A program made the translations under genes and the position numbers. Positions 53,010-62,742 of a stretch of 64,000 nucleotides of DNA are shown one piece after another. The DNA is from G963556115 sp963678205 (lineage in GTDB: Bacteria > Planctomycetota > SZUA-567), in contig OY782760.1 in NCBI GenBank assembly GCA_963678205.1, positions 1,736,001-1,800,000 of the forward strand, written 5' to 3'. Under the pieces are notes generated by a model. That model was not told where the DNA came from, made no database searches, and worked only from the letters and a program-made list of their open reading frames with translations. The stretch's first letter is position 1; each line of letters starts with the position of its first letter.

Positions 53010-54320
53010 TTAGTTTATCTTTGAACGACCAATTGATACATAGGTAAATCCTGAGTCTTTCATAACTTCTAGGTCATAAAGATTGCGTCCGTCAAAGATA
53101 ATAGGCTTAGTTAAAAGCTTTTTGATACGAGTAAGGTCTGGAGCTCTGAATTCATTCCATTCAGTACAGATAATAAGGGCATCCGCTCCTTCAACTGCTG
53201 AATAGGCATCTTTGGCGTATTCAACCTTATCTCCAATCTCTTTTCGTGTTGATTCTATTGCCTCTGGATCATAAACACTAATTTTTGCGCCATGTTTTGA
53301 CAGTTCATCTATCATATAGAGAGCTGGTGCTTCTCGTATATCATCTGTTTTTGGTTTGAATGCTAGCCCCCACATTGCAAATTTTATACTTGATAGATCT
53401 TTTCCTAGCTCTTGGTAAATATCAGGGATAAGTGCAAACTTCTGTTCAATATTTACTCTGTCTATTGCATCACAAAGGAGAGACTTTACACCGGCTTCTT
53501 TTGCTACGTGGGTAAGGGCACGTATATCTTTAGGGAAGCATGATCCACCATATCCCAGACCGGGGAAGAGGAATGCACTGCCTAGACGTCTGTCGCTACC
53601 CACGCCTGTTCTTACAAGCTCGACATCTGCACCAACTGAGTGACAAATATTGGCAATTTCATTCATAAAAGAAATTCTGCTGGCAAGGAGTGCATTACTA
53701 GCGTATTTGACCATCTCAGCACTCTCTGGATTCATTACCATTATCGGATGACCTGAACGCACAAATGGTGCGTAGATCTGCTTCATTATCTTTTCTGCTT
53801 TATTACTTCTCACGCCAACAACAACTCTGTCTGGCCTCATAAAATCATCAATTGCAGCACCTTCCTTAAGAAATTCTGGATTGCTTACTAAATCAAAATC
53901 TTGAGTTGTATTTTTAGAAATAAGATTTGAGATACTTGTATTCGTTCCTACTGGGACTGTTGATTTAATAATTATAGTTTTATAACTATCCATATTCTTG
54001 GCGACATCTATTGCAGCTTGATTTATATACTCAAGATTTGCTGAGCCATTATCGCTCATTGGGGTTCCTACTGCAAGAAATACAGCATCATTATTAATGA
54101 CAGCATTCTTAACTTCTGAGCTGAATGTTATTCTTTTCTCATCTATATTACGTTTTAGGAGTTCATCAAGACCAGGCTCAAAATGTGGGCTTTTACCTTC
54201 TCTAAGACGAGCAATTTTCTCTTCAGCGATATCAACAATATGAACATGGTTTCCCATTTCTGCTAGACATGTTCCTGTAACAAGACCTACATAACCAGCA
54301 CCAAGTACACCTATACGCAT
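53010..54320 (-). CDS. ugd: UDP-glucose 6-dehydrogenase
   Basis: It oxidises UDP-glucose to UDP-glucuronate for surface polysaccharide. The 436-residue protein has the NAD site IGVLGAGYVGLVTG, the STVPVGT segment, NPEFLKEGAA, the catalytic Cys in YGGSCFPKD, and the C-terminal VYDPEA. It lies near two glycosyltransferases of the window, though none is in the same operon. Confidence 0.95.
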   Translation of the reverse strand: MRIGVLGAGYVGLVTGTCLAEMGNHVHIVDIAEEKIARLREGKSPHFEPGLDELLKRNIDEKRITFSSEVKNAVINNDAVFLAVGTPMSDNGSANLEYINQAAIDVAKNMDSYKTIIIKSTVPVGTNTSISNLISKNTTQDFDLVSNPEFLKEGAAIDDFMRPDRVVVGVRSNKAEKIMKQIYAPFVRSGHPIMVMNPESAEMVKYASNALLASRISFMNEIANICHSVGADVELVRTGVGSDRRLGSAFLFPGLGYGGSCFPKDIRALTHVAKEAGVKSLLCDAIDRVNIEQKFALIPDIYQELGKDLSSIKFAMWGLAFKPKTDDIREAPALYMIDELSKHGAKISVYDPEAIESTRKEIGDKVEYAKDAYSAVEGADALIICTEWNEFRAPDLTRIKKLLTKPIIFDGRNLYDLEVMKDSGFTYVSIGRSKIN

Positions 54321-54479
54321 TGCTTCCCTTTCGTAATCAATAAAAATCTCTCTATATAATATATATAATATGTTTCTATGTCAAATAATCATTTAGTTTA
54401 TTATTTGCAGTTATTTCCTTTTATTTTGACATTTATTCTATAATATGTAATACTTAATATTCAGTAGGTAAAAAAGAAT

Positions 54480-55955
54480 ATGGGGCGAGTAATGGGTATT
54501 ATTGATAAGATAAGATTATTTATTGAAAGACATGTTTCGTATGAAGATGTTTCAAATTTTGGGGCGTCAAAAAAATGCTTTCAAGTACTTGGAATTTTTG
54601 TTATAGAGTGTTATAAATCTATAGTGAGGCACCAGACTATTACTGCTGCATCAGCTCTTGCATTTAAATCTATAGTTGCTATTGTACCTCTGATATTTAT
54701 AGGGATTGCTGTAGCTTCTATGTTAGGAACTAGTGAACATCAGAATTACGTAAACGGTTTTATTGTTTCTATTGAGACGAAAATACCGGATGTTCCAGAA
54801 CTTAAACCAATATTGGAATTAATCAGGGGTTTTGCTGAGAGAGCCAAGGAAATTGTTGGTTTGAGTTTTATTGTGTTATTTTATGTGGCATATACACTAT
54901 TGGCGAATATTGAAAAGTCATTTAATGCAATTTGGCAAATAGATAGAAAAAGGGTATGGATTAATAGGTTTGTTGCTTATTTGGCTGCAATTATAATAAT
55001 ACCTATTATGATGAGTTTTTCAGTATATTTAAACTCTAAAGTAGAAGTTGCTACTATTAAAATGGCTAACAGCATTGAAGATACAAAGAAAGAAGCATAT
55101 GAGATGATTCTTTCTCATTTACCAATAGATAGTGGTGAAGAAGTTGATAGTAATGATGTTGAAAAAAACATCCAGAATGAGGTCGCGGTCAGTCCAAGGC
55201 AGTCATTTATGGTGAAAGTGGTTCTAGGTGGACTTTCCCTAGCTTTAACATCCTTTTCGGTTACACTCTTAATAATTTTTATGCCTTTTACTCGGGTTAA
55301 AATTATTCCTGCTTTAGTTGGGGGAATTTTTTCTGGGATAATTCTTGAGCTGATGAAGTTTGCTTTTTCTATGTATGTTAATTATGCAGGAACTAATCTT
55401 ACTAGGCTATACGGTAGCACCTTACTGGTATTTCCGTTATTTTTGCTTTGGGTATGGATGGTATGGACAGTTATTCTGCTAGGAGCGGAGATCGCATTCA
55501 ATATCCAGAATTATTATGATCTAGTTGCAACATCACATTTTAGACGAACAGGATATAGTTATAATCTTTATCTCGCAACTTCTATTATGTGCTATGTGTG
55601 TACGGAATTTTATACGGGGGAGGTGGCTACCGGTATTATTGATAAGCTTGCAGCACGTTTTATGGCTCCTCCAGTTTTAATTCGAAAGCTTGTTTTGATT
55701 CTCTTAGATAACAATCTTTTACGAGAAGTCAAAGCTGAAGGAGATGCATATAGCCCAGGAAGGGATATTGCGCATATAAATGTCCTTGATGTTTTTAACG
55801 CTGTTAATAAAACGGAATTTGATTCTCCGACTGGTGTGGAGGTAAATAATCACGATGAAATAAAAACTATGTTGGCTGCAGCCTTTAAGGATGTTTCTCA
55901 ACGATTTGGGCAGGTTACCTTTTTGGATTTAGCTAGAAATGAGGTGGAGGATTAA
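54480..55955 (+). CDS. YihY/BrkB family inner-membrane protein with winged-helix C-terminus
   Basis: The 491-residue protein has about six membrane helices in residues 40-350 with family motifs TAASALAFKSIVAIVPL, NIEKSFNAIWQI, RLYGSTLLVFPLFLLWVWMVW and GAEIAFNIQNY. This is the UPF0761/YihY family, once wrongly called RNase BN, of unknown transport or envelope function. Residues about 365-491 form an additional Rrf2-like winged-helix region (LAARFMAPPVLIRKLVLILLDNNLLREV), seen in a subset of the family. An ATG 12 bases later is an alternative start. The GT8 gene begins 3 bases after its stop. Confidence 0.87.
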   Translation: MGRVMGIIDKIRLFIERHVSYEDVSNFGASKKCFQVLGIFVIECYKSIVRHQTITAASALAFKSIVAIVPLIFIGIAVASMLGTSEHQNYVNGFIVSIETKIPDVPELKPILELIRGFAERAKEIVGLSFIVLFYVAYTLLANIEKSFNAIWQIDRKRVWINRFVAYLAAIIIIPIMMSFSVYLNSKVEVATIKMANSIEDTKKEAYEMILSHLPIDSGEEVDSNDVEKNIQNEVAVSPRQSFMVKVVLGGLSLALTSFSVTLLIIFMPFTRVKIIPALVGGIFSGIILELMKFAFSMYVNYAGTNLTRLYGSTLLVFPLFLLWVWMVWTVILLGAEIAFNIQNYYDLVATSHFRRTGYSYNLYLATSIMCYVCTEFYTGEVATGIIDKLAARFMAPPVLIRKLVLILLDNNLLREVKAEGDAYSPGRDIAHINVLDVFNAVNKTEFDSPTGVEVNNHDEIKTMLAAAFKDVSQRFGQVTFLDLARNEVED

Positions 55956-55958
55956 TCG

Positions 55959-56855
55959 TTGGAAATAGATCTATTAATGGCTGCTAGTAATTCGTATATG
56001 CCATATTTAAGTACTTGCTTTGTGTCAGTATTATATAATTCAAAAGAAAATGAAGAATTTAATCTTTATATTGTTTCTTTTACTGATGAATTGGATGATG
56101 ACAATATTAGAAAATTGGAAAGTCTGAAAGCTGTTAAAGATTTCTCTCTTAAAATTATCGAGGTTGATGTTGGAGAACTTGCTGGTTTTTATGAGTCTGC
56201 AGTTACATTGAATACATATTTGAGATTATTTGTTCCTGATAAACTTCCTGATTTGGATAGAATTATTTATTTAGACTGTGATATGATTGTTCTGGGATCT
56301 CTTGGAGAACTGCATTCTATTGATTTAGGAGATAATATTTTAGGAGCATCTCTGGATAGTGATGTTGTAATTAAATCCAGTCAGGTTTGGGATTATGTAA
56401 AAAAGATTAATCCATTGTACTTTAATGCTGGTATGTTACTCATGAATCTTGAAGAGATGCGTAAAGACAATCTAACAAAAAGAATGCAGGAGTGGTTGAG
56501 TAAGGGGGGGGAATTGATCTATGCTGATCAAGATGCCCTCAATTATTTATATAGAGACAGGTTTGTTGTTACACCGCTAAGATTTAATGCACAATTCCCA
56601 CTTCTTGCCCAGATGGGCACGGAACTCCTTTCGAAAGAACGTCCAGAATTTTCGGAATTAAAAAAGCCTGTAATTATTCACTTTTGTACAGCTCAGAAAC
56701 CGTGGCTTTATCTTCCTGAACCACCATATAAGAAAGAATTTAAAAAATATTTTGATATGACGCCATGGAAAGGGGCAGTGGAAAAGGATAAAACTTTTAA
56801 AAATATAATTAGAAAGACATGCCGTAGGGGGTTAGCGTTTTTAGGATTGAAGTAA
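55959..56855 (+). CDS. Family 8 glycosyltransferase
   Basis: GT8 enzymes add galactose or glucose in LPS or other glycans. The 298-residue protein begins with DLLMAASNSYMPYLSTCFVS, has the metal-binding DxD in IIYLDCDMIVLGSL, then YFNAGMLLMNLEEM and ADQDALNYLY, and ends with IIHFCTAQKPW, the GT8 substrate loop. TTG is the start, with GGTGGAGG 8 bases ahead and no ATG nearby. It is translationally linked to the YihY-family gene, suggesting a joint envelope task. Confidence 0.9.
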   Translation: MEIDLLMAASNSYMPYLSTCFVSVLYNSKENEEFNLYIVSFTDELDDDNIRKLESLKAVKDFSLKIIEVDVGELAGFYESAVTLNTYLRLFVPDKLPDLDRIIYLDCDMIVLGSLGELHSIDLGDNILGASLDSDVVIKSSQVWDYVKKINPLYFNAGMLLMNLEEMRKDNLTKRMQEWLSKGGELIYADQDALNYLYRDRFVVTPLRFNAQFPLLAQMGTELLSKERPEFSELKKPVIIHFCTAQKPWLYLPEPPYKKEFKKYFDMTPWKGAVEKDKTFKNIIRKTCRRGLAFLGLK

Positions 56856-56866
56856 CTGTAGTAAGG

Positions 56867-58990
56867 TTAGTCGATAAAAATTGCTCCCATTACATCTATA
56901 TTCAGTACAAGACCGACAGTACCGTCGCCTAGTAGTGCACCACCCATAATTCCTCTTACACTTTCCAGTCCGTTGATTCTTTTAATAACTACTTGTTGAT
57001 GATCGATAATTTCATCTACAACTAGGCAGTATCTTGCAGCATCACATGTTATAAGAACACATGTTCCACCTGTACCAGAGGGAAGATCCAGAATATCATT
57101 AAGATTGATGACAGGAAGGACTTCGTTACGAAGTTTGACACATTTTCCACGCTTTTGATAACCAATTATATCATTGTTTGTAATATAAAAAGATTCAACA
57201 ATATATTTAATTGGTATAATAAATGTTTCTCCACCACTTTTTACTACTAATCCATCAACAACTGAGAGCATAATAGAAAGTGGTACTTTTATTGAAATTG
57301 AGGTCCATTTACCAAGTTCACTGTTAATTTCAATAAGCCCACCGGATTTTTTAATATTATTAAGAACTGAACTCATTCCAACGCCTCTACCAGATATATC
57401 CGATACTTCTTGAGCTGTAGAGAATCCGTTTTGGAAAACAAGCTCCATTATCTGCCTCTCACTCATTTCATCTATATCGCTCTGTGAGTACATTCCATTT
57501 TTTACTGCCGTCGCTCCAATTTTTTCTGTATCTATTCCTCGTCCATCGTCTACTATCTTTAGAATAAGGGAGCTATCTTCGTTTAGTGCAGTTACTGTTA
57601 TATTTCCAGAGCGTTTTTTACCTGCTTTTTCACGTTCATCAGGAGTTTCAATTCCGTGGTCACAAGAGTTTCTTACGATATGAACCATACATGTATTGAT
57701 ATCATCAAGCAAGCTTTTATCAATTACTGAATCCTCTCCAATGACTTCGATAGAAATTTCTTTTTCTAAGCTTCTGGCTGTATCGCGTACCAATCTGGTT
57801 ATACTTGATGTTATTGTGCTTATTTCAATGCGTCTTATATCCATAAGAGATTTTTGAAGATCAAAAACCTGTTTACTGAAATCATTGTTTGCACTAGAGA
57901 ACTCTCTAACCAGATCAAGCTGATCAGAGTTTACTATTGTTGAAAATTTCTTCTGTAAATTATTGAATATCTCTCCAAGAATTATTAATTCTCCAACGTT
58001 ATCAAGGAAGTTATCAATTTTTGCTTCTTCTACTCGTACAGTCTTACGGGTTGGTGCTTGTGTCTGAGATTTTGTTATGGTTTTTTCTGCACTAGCCTTT
58101 TCCTTGTTTTCTTCAATAATTTTATCTTGACTATGTTTGACAAGCACTGTTAGCGATTCTCTATAGTATTCTGATTGTAAATTATCAAAGTCGAGGGCAA
58201 GTTCTTCAAACATGCCAATGCTTTCGGTCATATCATCAAGTAATTCGTCAAGTTCGTGGACTTCTGCGCCTTCAATAATTTTGATAATTCTTTTTAAAGT
58301 ACTAAAAAAATCTTTAGTATTTGAGTCACTTAATGGAGACGAATCGGCTAATTCTATAAGCTCTATTAGTTTCTTTAACTCTTTTGATATGTCAACATTA
58401 TTGAAAAAGATAGGTTTTTCACTGCTCTGTGTTAATGAATCTTCATTGTAATTAGCAAGACAGGTTTTAACTTTATCAATATCTTTATTAATAGGTTCAA
58501 GGTCAATTATACCTTCTATTGATACTAAAATATGTGACAGACTTTCAAGAAGGTCACTTGCTGCAGTTGGCAGATCTAGACCATCATTCGCAAGTGCTTG
58601 AATTATTTCGTCGAGTTCATTTAGGAATAATTTTTCTTGAGAGCTCAGGTCACCGCTTCTCTCTCCTGAGTCTGCTATTTTTTTGAACGAACTGTGTAGC
58701 AAATCGGTTCCGGCAAATAGTGTGTCCATTACTTTAGCATTTACCAGGCTGGGCTTTTTGTGAACTATTTCACAGAGATCTTCTAATCTATGTCCAATAA
58801 GTTTTAGGTTGTTAAACCCAAACATTCCTGCGCTGCCTTTAATGCTGTGCATATGGCGCATAATAGAGTATAATATTTCTTCATCATATGGGCTTTCTTC
58901 TAATGCTACAAGCTCATGACTCAATTCTGTGAATCGGTCATTACTTTCCTGAAGAAAAAGCTCGAGAAATTCATTTATACCTTCATCCAT
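56867..58990 (-). CDS. cheA: Chemotaxis histidine kinase CheA
   Basis: CheA passes receptor signals to CheY. The 707-residue protein has an Hpt domain with the phospho-accepting His 48 in MRHMHSIKGSAG, a middle region (about 150-300) that does not resemble a known CheY-binding P2 domain, the dimerisation domain (about 310-390), the ATPase with MVHIVRNSCDHGIE, VDDGRGID and SDISGRGVGM, and a CheW-like C-terminus. The gene follows the CheX-receiver fusion by 6 bases. No cheW, cheR or cheB is visible in the window. Confidence 0.94.
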   Translation of the reverse strand: MDEGINEFLELFLQESNDRFTELSHELVALEESPYDEEILYSIMRHMHSIKGSAGMFGFNNLKLIGHRLEDLCEIVHKKPSLVNAKVMDTLFAGTDLLHSSFKKIADSGERSGDLSSQEKLFLNELDEIIQALANDGLDLPTAASDLLESLSHILVSIEGIIDLEPINKDIDKVKTCLANYNEDSLTQSSEKPIFFNNVDISKELKKLIELIELADSSPLSDSNTKDFFSTLKRIIKIIEGAEVHELDELLDDMTESIGMFEELALDFDNLQSEYYRESLTVLVKHSQDKIIEENKEKASAEKTITKSQTQAPTRKTVRVEEAKIDNFLDNVGELIILGEIFNNLQKKFSTIVNSDQLDLVREFSSANNDFSKQVFDLQKSLMDIRRIEISTITSSITRLVRDTARSLEKEISIEVIGEDSVIDKSLLDDINTCMVHIVRNSCDHGIETPDEREKAGKKRSGNITVTALNEDSSLILKIVDDGRGIDTEKIGATAVKNGMYSQSDIDEMSERQIMELVFQNGFSTAQEVSDISGRGVGMSSVLNNIKKSGGLIEINSELGKWTSISIKVPLSIMLSVVDGLVVKSGGETFIIPIKYIVESFYITNNDIIGYQKRGKCVKLRNEVLPVINLNDILDLPSGTGGTCVLITCDAARYCLVVDEIIDHQQVVIKRINGLESVRGIMGGALLGDGTVGLVLNIDVMGAIFID

Positions 58991-58996
58991 ATTTCT

Positions 58997-59869
58997 TTAC
59001 TCTTTCCTGATTGTAAGAGCTTTTTCTATTGCCGAAATTACTGCCTCTTTATCATATGGTTTAACAATATAGCGTTTGGCTCCCATACGTAGACAGCTCA
59101 TAACTGTTTTGGCATCTGCAATTGAAGATGCCATTACAACAGTAGTTTCAGGTGATATTTTTATTATCTCTTGTAAAACATCAGTCCCCTTTAGTTTGGG
59201 CATCATTATATCGAGTGTAACAAGCTCCGGGCGGAATTCTTTGAATTTTTCCAGTGCCTCTAAGCCGTCTGCAGCAATTGCAACAATGTTATATTTCATT
59301 TCTGTAAATATTTTTTTTAGAAATGCACACATTACAGGGGAGTCATCTACAATCATAACTTTTGTCTGGCTTGGAACGTCTTCTTCGTCTTCTTTATAGT
59401 TGATTTCAGCGCAAGAGTTTGGCTCTGAATCTAGAGAATAATAAAAGTTTATATTTCCATATTCGTCTGTTATAAGTGTCGAAAGATAGGTACTGTTATT
59501 TATCCATTTCTTGGCTTCGTTTTCTGTCATGCTCTCTCCTGTAGATGAGAGACGTGCTTCAGCTCCAGTGTTACAGAGTAAGCCAAATAATAACCCAAGA
59601 ACCTGGTTTCCAACTTCTAGGCACGATTCTTCAGTTGTTGCCGCATCAGAATCACCAATGGTAATTGTGAGGAATCTCTTGGCAACAGCAACCGGTTCGT
59701 CAAAGAATAATGATATCTTTCCTGGAATATCTCCTTCTATTTCATAAGAAACACCCATGCTGTTGGAGCTTGGAGGAAGCTTATTTTGTGAAATCTTGCT
59801 TTCAGATTTTAAGATTTTTGAAATCGTTTCCGGTAGATGTGATTTAATCAGTGGGAGAATATCTTTCAT
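58997..59869 (-). CDS. CheX-like phosphatase domain fused to a response-regulator receiver
   Basis: Residues 1-150 resemble CheX/CheC/FliY phosphatases: an alpha-beta part with EVGNQVLG (Glu 85, Asn 88), the E-x-x-N catalytic pattern of that family, and PGKISLFFDEP before it. Residues 168-290 form a full CheY-type receiver: Asp 175/176, the phospho-acceptor Asp 220 in VTLDIMMPKLKG, and Lys 270 in VKPYD. The protein could bind phosphate from CheA and remove it itself, or act on a free CheY. It is directly upstream of cheA in transcription, six bases away, so the pair is functional partners. The CheX assignment rests on pattern, not on alignment. Confidence 0.8.
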   Translation of the reverse strand: MKDILPLIKSHLPETISKILKSESKISQNKLPPSSNSMGVSYEIEGDIPGKISLFFDEPVAVAKRFLTITIGDSDAATTEESCLEVGNQVLGLLFGLLCNTGAEARLSSTGESMTENEAKKWINNSTYLSTLITDEYGNINFYYSLDSEPNSCAEINYKEDEEDVPSQTKVMIVDDSPVMCAFLKKIFTEMKYNIVAIAADGLEALEKFKEFRPELVTLDIMMPKLKGTDVLQEIIKISPETTVVMASSIADAKTVMSCLRMGAKRYIVKPYDKEAVISAIEKALTIRKE

Positions 59870-59984
59870 TTTAGTACCTTGCGACCTCTTCTATATTCGG
59901 AAAAATAAAATATATATAAAATAAGCATTTATATACTAAATGAATAATGCTTTTTTTTCAAGCATGATAATAATAAATTTATTA

Positions 59985-61535
59985 TTACTGATTGTCTGTT
60001 TCTATTATTTCTGCTGTATTTTCTGGAGAAAGATCTACTGGTGGCTTTGAAAAATCTAGAAGTTTTCTAGTACTATTGAGTTTATTGTTTATCTCTTTGT
60101 CGAATTCTTCACTAAGAATATGGTTTAACTCAGGCTTTGGCATATAGGGTGATAAAACAGTAATACCTCCCCATGCTATAAGGCAGGAGACAATACCAAC
60201 TACTGATCCGACTTTCAGCCATTCTAAAAAAGCTACGTGTAGTCTGCATCTCTTTTCAAGCATTCCAAGAGCCACAATATTTGCAGTAGAACCGATCATC
60301 GTGATATTACCACCAAAACATGCTCCAAAGAGAAGTGCCCACCATAGAGTGAAATCCTTGAGATGTTCAACCACTGGGAGAAATGCTGCCACAAACACAA
60401 CGTTATCAACAAAAGCTGAACCTATAGCGGAAATAAATATTACTGCTGGTGTTAATAGCCATGGCGTAGATTCAAAAGCAGACTTGAATTCATCTGCAAT
60501 ACGTACAGTAATTCCACTATGTTCCAGTGAGCCAGCTACAGCAAAAAGCATCATGAAAAATAGTAGCGTCCACCATTCAACTTCATCTTCAATATAATGT
60601 CTAGCTCGCTTATGCCTCCAGATCATCAAAAGTCCTGCTACAACAAGTGGAGCCACAATCATTAAGGTATTTGCTTCAAGATCTAGGTTGTGCTCCAAAG
60701 TATGATGTGAGGCTATAAATGCAATCATTGCTACTAGTATAAACAGCCCTCTTTTGTAAGGTACTTGAACAAGTGGGCCGAGGGTTAAGCCCATGTCTCG
60801 GCGCTGGGTTAGGCGTTCATCTAAGAGAGCAATATCTTTTCTATACCAGAAGAGGAGAATAGCAAGAGATGATGTCAGGGTGACCAGCATTATTGGGAAT
60901 GCCCAGTATATGAAATCAATAAATCCAAGATTCCCCCTACTTCCAATAAGAATACCTACCGGATTTCCAAGCATAGTGCCGGCACTGCCAACATTTGTAC
61001 CAAGAACAGCTATTATTATATAAGGAGTAGCTCTAATTTTAAGTGTATCACATACTTGGAAAATAAGTGTTGAAACAAAAACGATGCTGGTTACTTCATC
61101 CACAGCACATGCAAGCAGTGCACTCAAATATACAACAATCGCTATAAACATTAGCCCTGATAATCTTTGACAACTTACAACTAATTGGATAACCCAGGTA
61201 AAAAGACCTAGTTCTTTTAGTACTCCGACAATAACCATCATTCCAACAAGAAATAGTATAATGGGGAGTTCGGTGTCATGTGTAAACTGAGTGACTGTTA
61301 TTACTTTGGCTCCAAATAATATCCCTGTACCAACAAATGCTATTGCTAGTCTGAAAGCCCAAAAAAGTAGCGTTGCCATGATAATCATTATAAAAATTGA
61401 TGATGACAGTACTTGTGCTTCAGTAAGATTAACCAGTATGCCAAAGTATCCTACAAGTGCTGTGATTGCAATCATTATTGCACCACGGATAAGGAGTGAG
61501 CGAGTTTCAACTTTTCCTACTTCATCTGAATGCAT
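59985..61535 (-). CDS. Ion transporter of the ArsB/NhaD (SLC13-like) superfamily
   Basis: The 516-residue protein has about eleven to twelve membrane helices with motifs of the IT superfamily: LFLVGMMVIVGVLKELGLF, a first re-entrant region TNVGSAGTMLGNPVGILIG, SAFVDNVVFVAAFLPV and the second GNITMIGSTANIVALG. NhaD Na+/H+ antiporters, ArsB and citrate transporters all share this plan; the substrate is open. It follows the EIIA-CBS protein gene by 53 bases in one minus-strand unit, suggesting regulation by phosphorylation or nucleotide binding. Confidence 0.85.
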   Translation of the reverse strand: MHSDEVGKVETRSLLIRGAIMIAITALVGYFGILVNLTEAQVLSSSIFIMIIMATLLFWAFRLAIAFVGTGILFGAKVITVTQFTHDTELPIILFLVGMMVIVGVLKELGLFTWVIQLVVSCQRLSGLMFIAIVVYLSALLACAVDEVTSIVFVSTLIFQVCDTLKIRATPYIIIAVLGTNVGSAGTMLGNPVGILIGSRGNLGFIDFIYWAFPIMLVTLTSSLAILLFWYRKDIALLDERLTQRRDMGLTLGPLVQVPYKRGLFILVAMIAFIASHHTLEHNLDLEANTLMIVAPLVVAGLLMIWRHKRARHYIEDEVEWWTLLFFMMLFAVAGSLEHSGITVRIADEFKSAFESTPWLLTPAVIFISAIGSAFVDNVVFVAAFLPVVEHLKDFTLWWALLFGACFGGNITMIGSTANIVALGMLEKRCRLHVAFLEWLKVGSVVGIVSCLIAWGGITVLSPYMPKPELNHILSEEFDKEINNKLNSTRKLLDFSKPPVDLSPENTAEIIETDNQ

Positions 61536-61588
61536 ATAATACTCCTAAATATAATTGCCAATAAACAAACGGATATGCCAGTGTAACT

Positions 61589-62509
61589 TTATTCTCTTAA
61601 GACTTTACTCAAGAAACCTCTTAAGGATATTACACCTTTTAACTCCTTGCCATCAAGCACGTATACTCTTGTAGCGTTTATTCTGGTCATCTCTTTAGCT
61701 ATCTGTACCGCTGGAGCAGTGATTTGAATACTAGGTACCTCGGTAGTCATTATTTCAGCTAGCCAAGTCATATTTTCTCTTCGTAGAATTTCTGCAAATG
61801 GCTCAAAATTTAGAATTGGTGATAGATCATCCATCCATAGGATGTAATCAGGTAGCACTACTCTAAGCAGTTCCTGAGCAGACACGACCCCAATTAGTTC
61901 GTTATTGTTATCTACAACAGGTAAACTCAAATAATTGTATTTCACAAAGTAATCTATCGCTTTTTCTAAGGTATCATTTTCATATAATTTTACCTCAACA
62001 TCTCTCATTACATCACCAGCGCAGATATAATCTGGCAGAATAAGGCCGCCTCGGTCGAAATATCTCCATAACTCTTCTGAAGATGTTAGCTCTGAAATGC
62101 TATCGGATGAGTCTTGTGTGTTGCATATACTTGCAAGCGCGCTTATCGCTTGTAAATAGAGACCTGGCTGCTCTTTGGGGATGAGTAAAAGTATAATAAC
62201 TTTTACTTTGCTTCTATCTGTCCATTCGACACCCTCATTAGATGTGGCTACACCTACAACAAGTTCTGTTACTGAAGAAATTCTAGCGTGAGGAATAGCG
62301 ATGCCTTCTGTTATTACTGTAGACATTTCTTCTTCTCGTTTTATTATTTCTTCAAATACTTCTGATACATTGCCAACTCCATGCTCATAGGCGAGTTTTC
62401 TAAGGAGCTCCATAATTGCAAGATCTCGTTGGTCTGATTCAATATTACATAGAACATGATTAGGGCTGAAAAGCGATGAAAATTTGACTTTGGCACTAAC
62501 AGTAGTCAT
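61589..62509 (-). CDS. PTS EIIA-like domain fused to a CBS pair
   Basis: Residues 8-150 form a fructose/nitrogen-type EIIA domain with the phosphorylated His 74 in EGIAIPHARIS. Residues about 165-225 and 250-306 are CBS domains (VMRDVEVKLYENDTLEKAID..LPVVDNNNELIGVVS and IMTTEVPSIQITAP..VYVLDGKELKGVIS), which bind adenine nucleotides. No sugar-specific EIIB/EIIC lies nearby, so this is a regulator, not a sugar carrier. It precedes the SLC13-like transporter gene, which it probably controls. HPr and enzyme I are not in the window. Confidence 0.87.
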   Translation of the reverse strand: MTTVSAKVKFSSLFSPNHVLCNIESDQRDLAIMELLRKLAYEHGVGNVSEVFEEIIKREEEMSTVITEGIAIPHARISSVTELVVGVATSNEGVEWTDRSKVKVIILLLIPKEQPGLYLQAISALASICNTQDSSDSISELTSSEELWRYFDRGGLILPDYICAGDVMRDVEVKLYENDTLEKAIDYFVKYNYLSLPVVDNNNELIGVVSAQELLRVVLPDYILWMDDLSPILNFEPFAEILRRENMTWLAEIMTTEVPSIQITAPAVQIAKEMTRINATRVYVLDGKELKGVISLRGFLSKVLRE

Positions 62510-62742
62510 TATTATCTCCCGTTCTGGTAAGATTTATTCAGGATTAATCATAAAATAATTTCTGGTTTTTTGCAAGTTTAGTAATCTAATAATAGCTTAT
62601 TTGTAGATGTTTTTTTTAAAAGCACTATACTTTACTTTGCAGTATATATCCCCGTGAGTGAAATTTTTATATTATTAACTATATAATACAGTATAAGTTA
62701 TTCTTATACAAGAAAATGTGTTGGAAATTTTGAACTGTGGGG

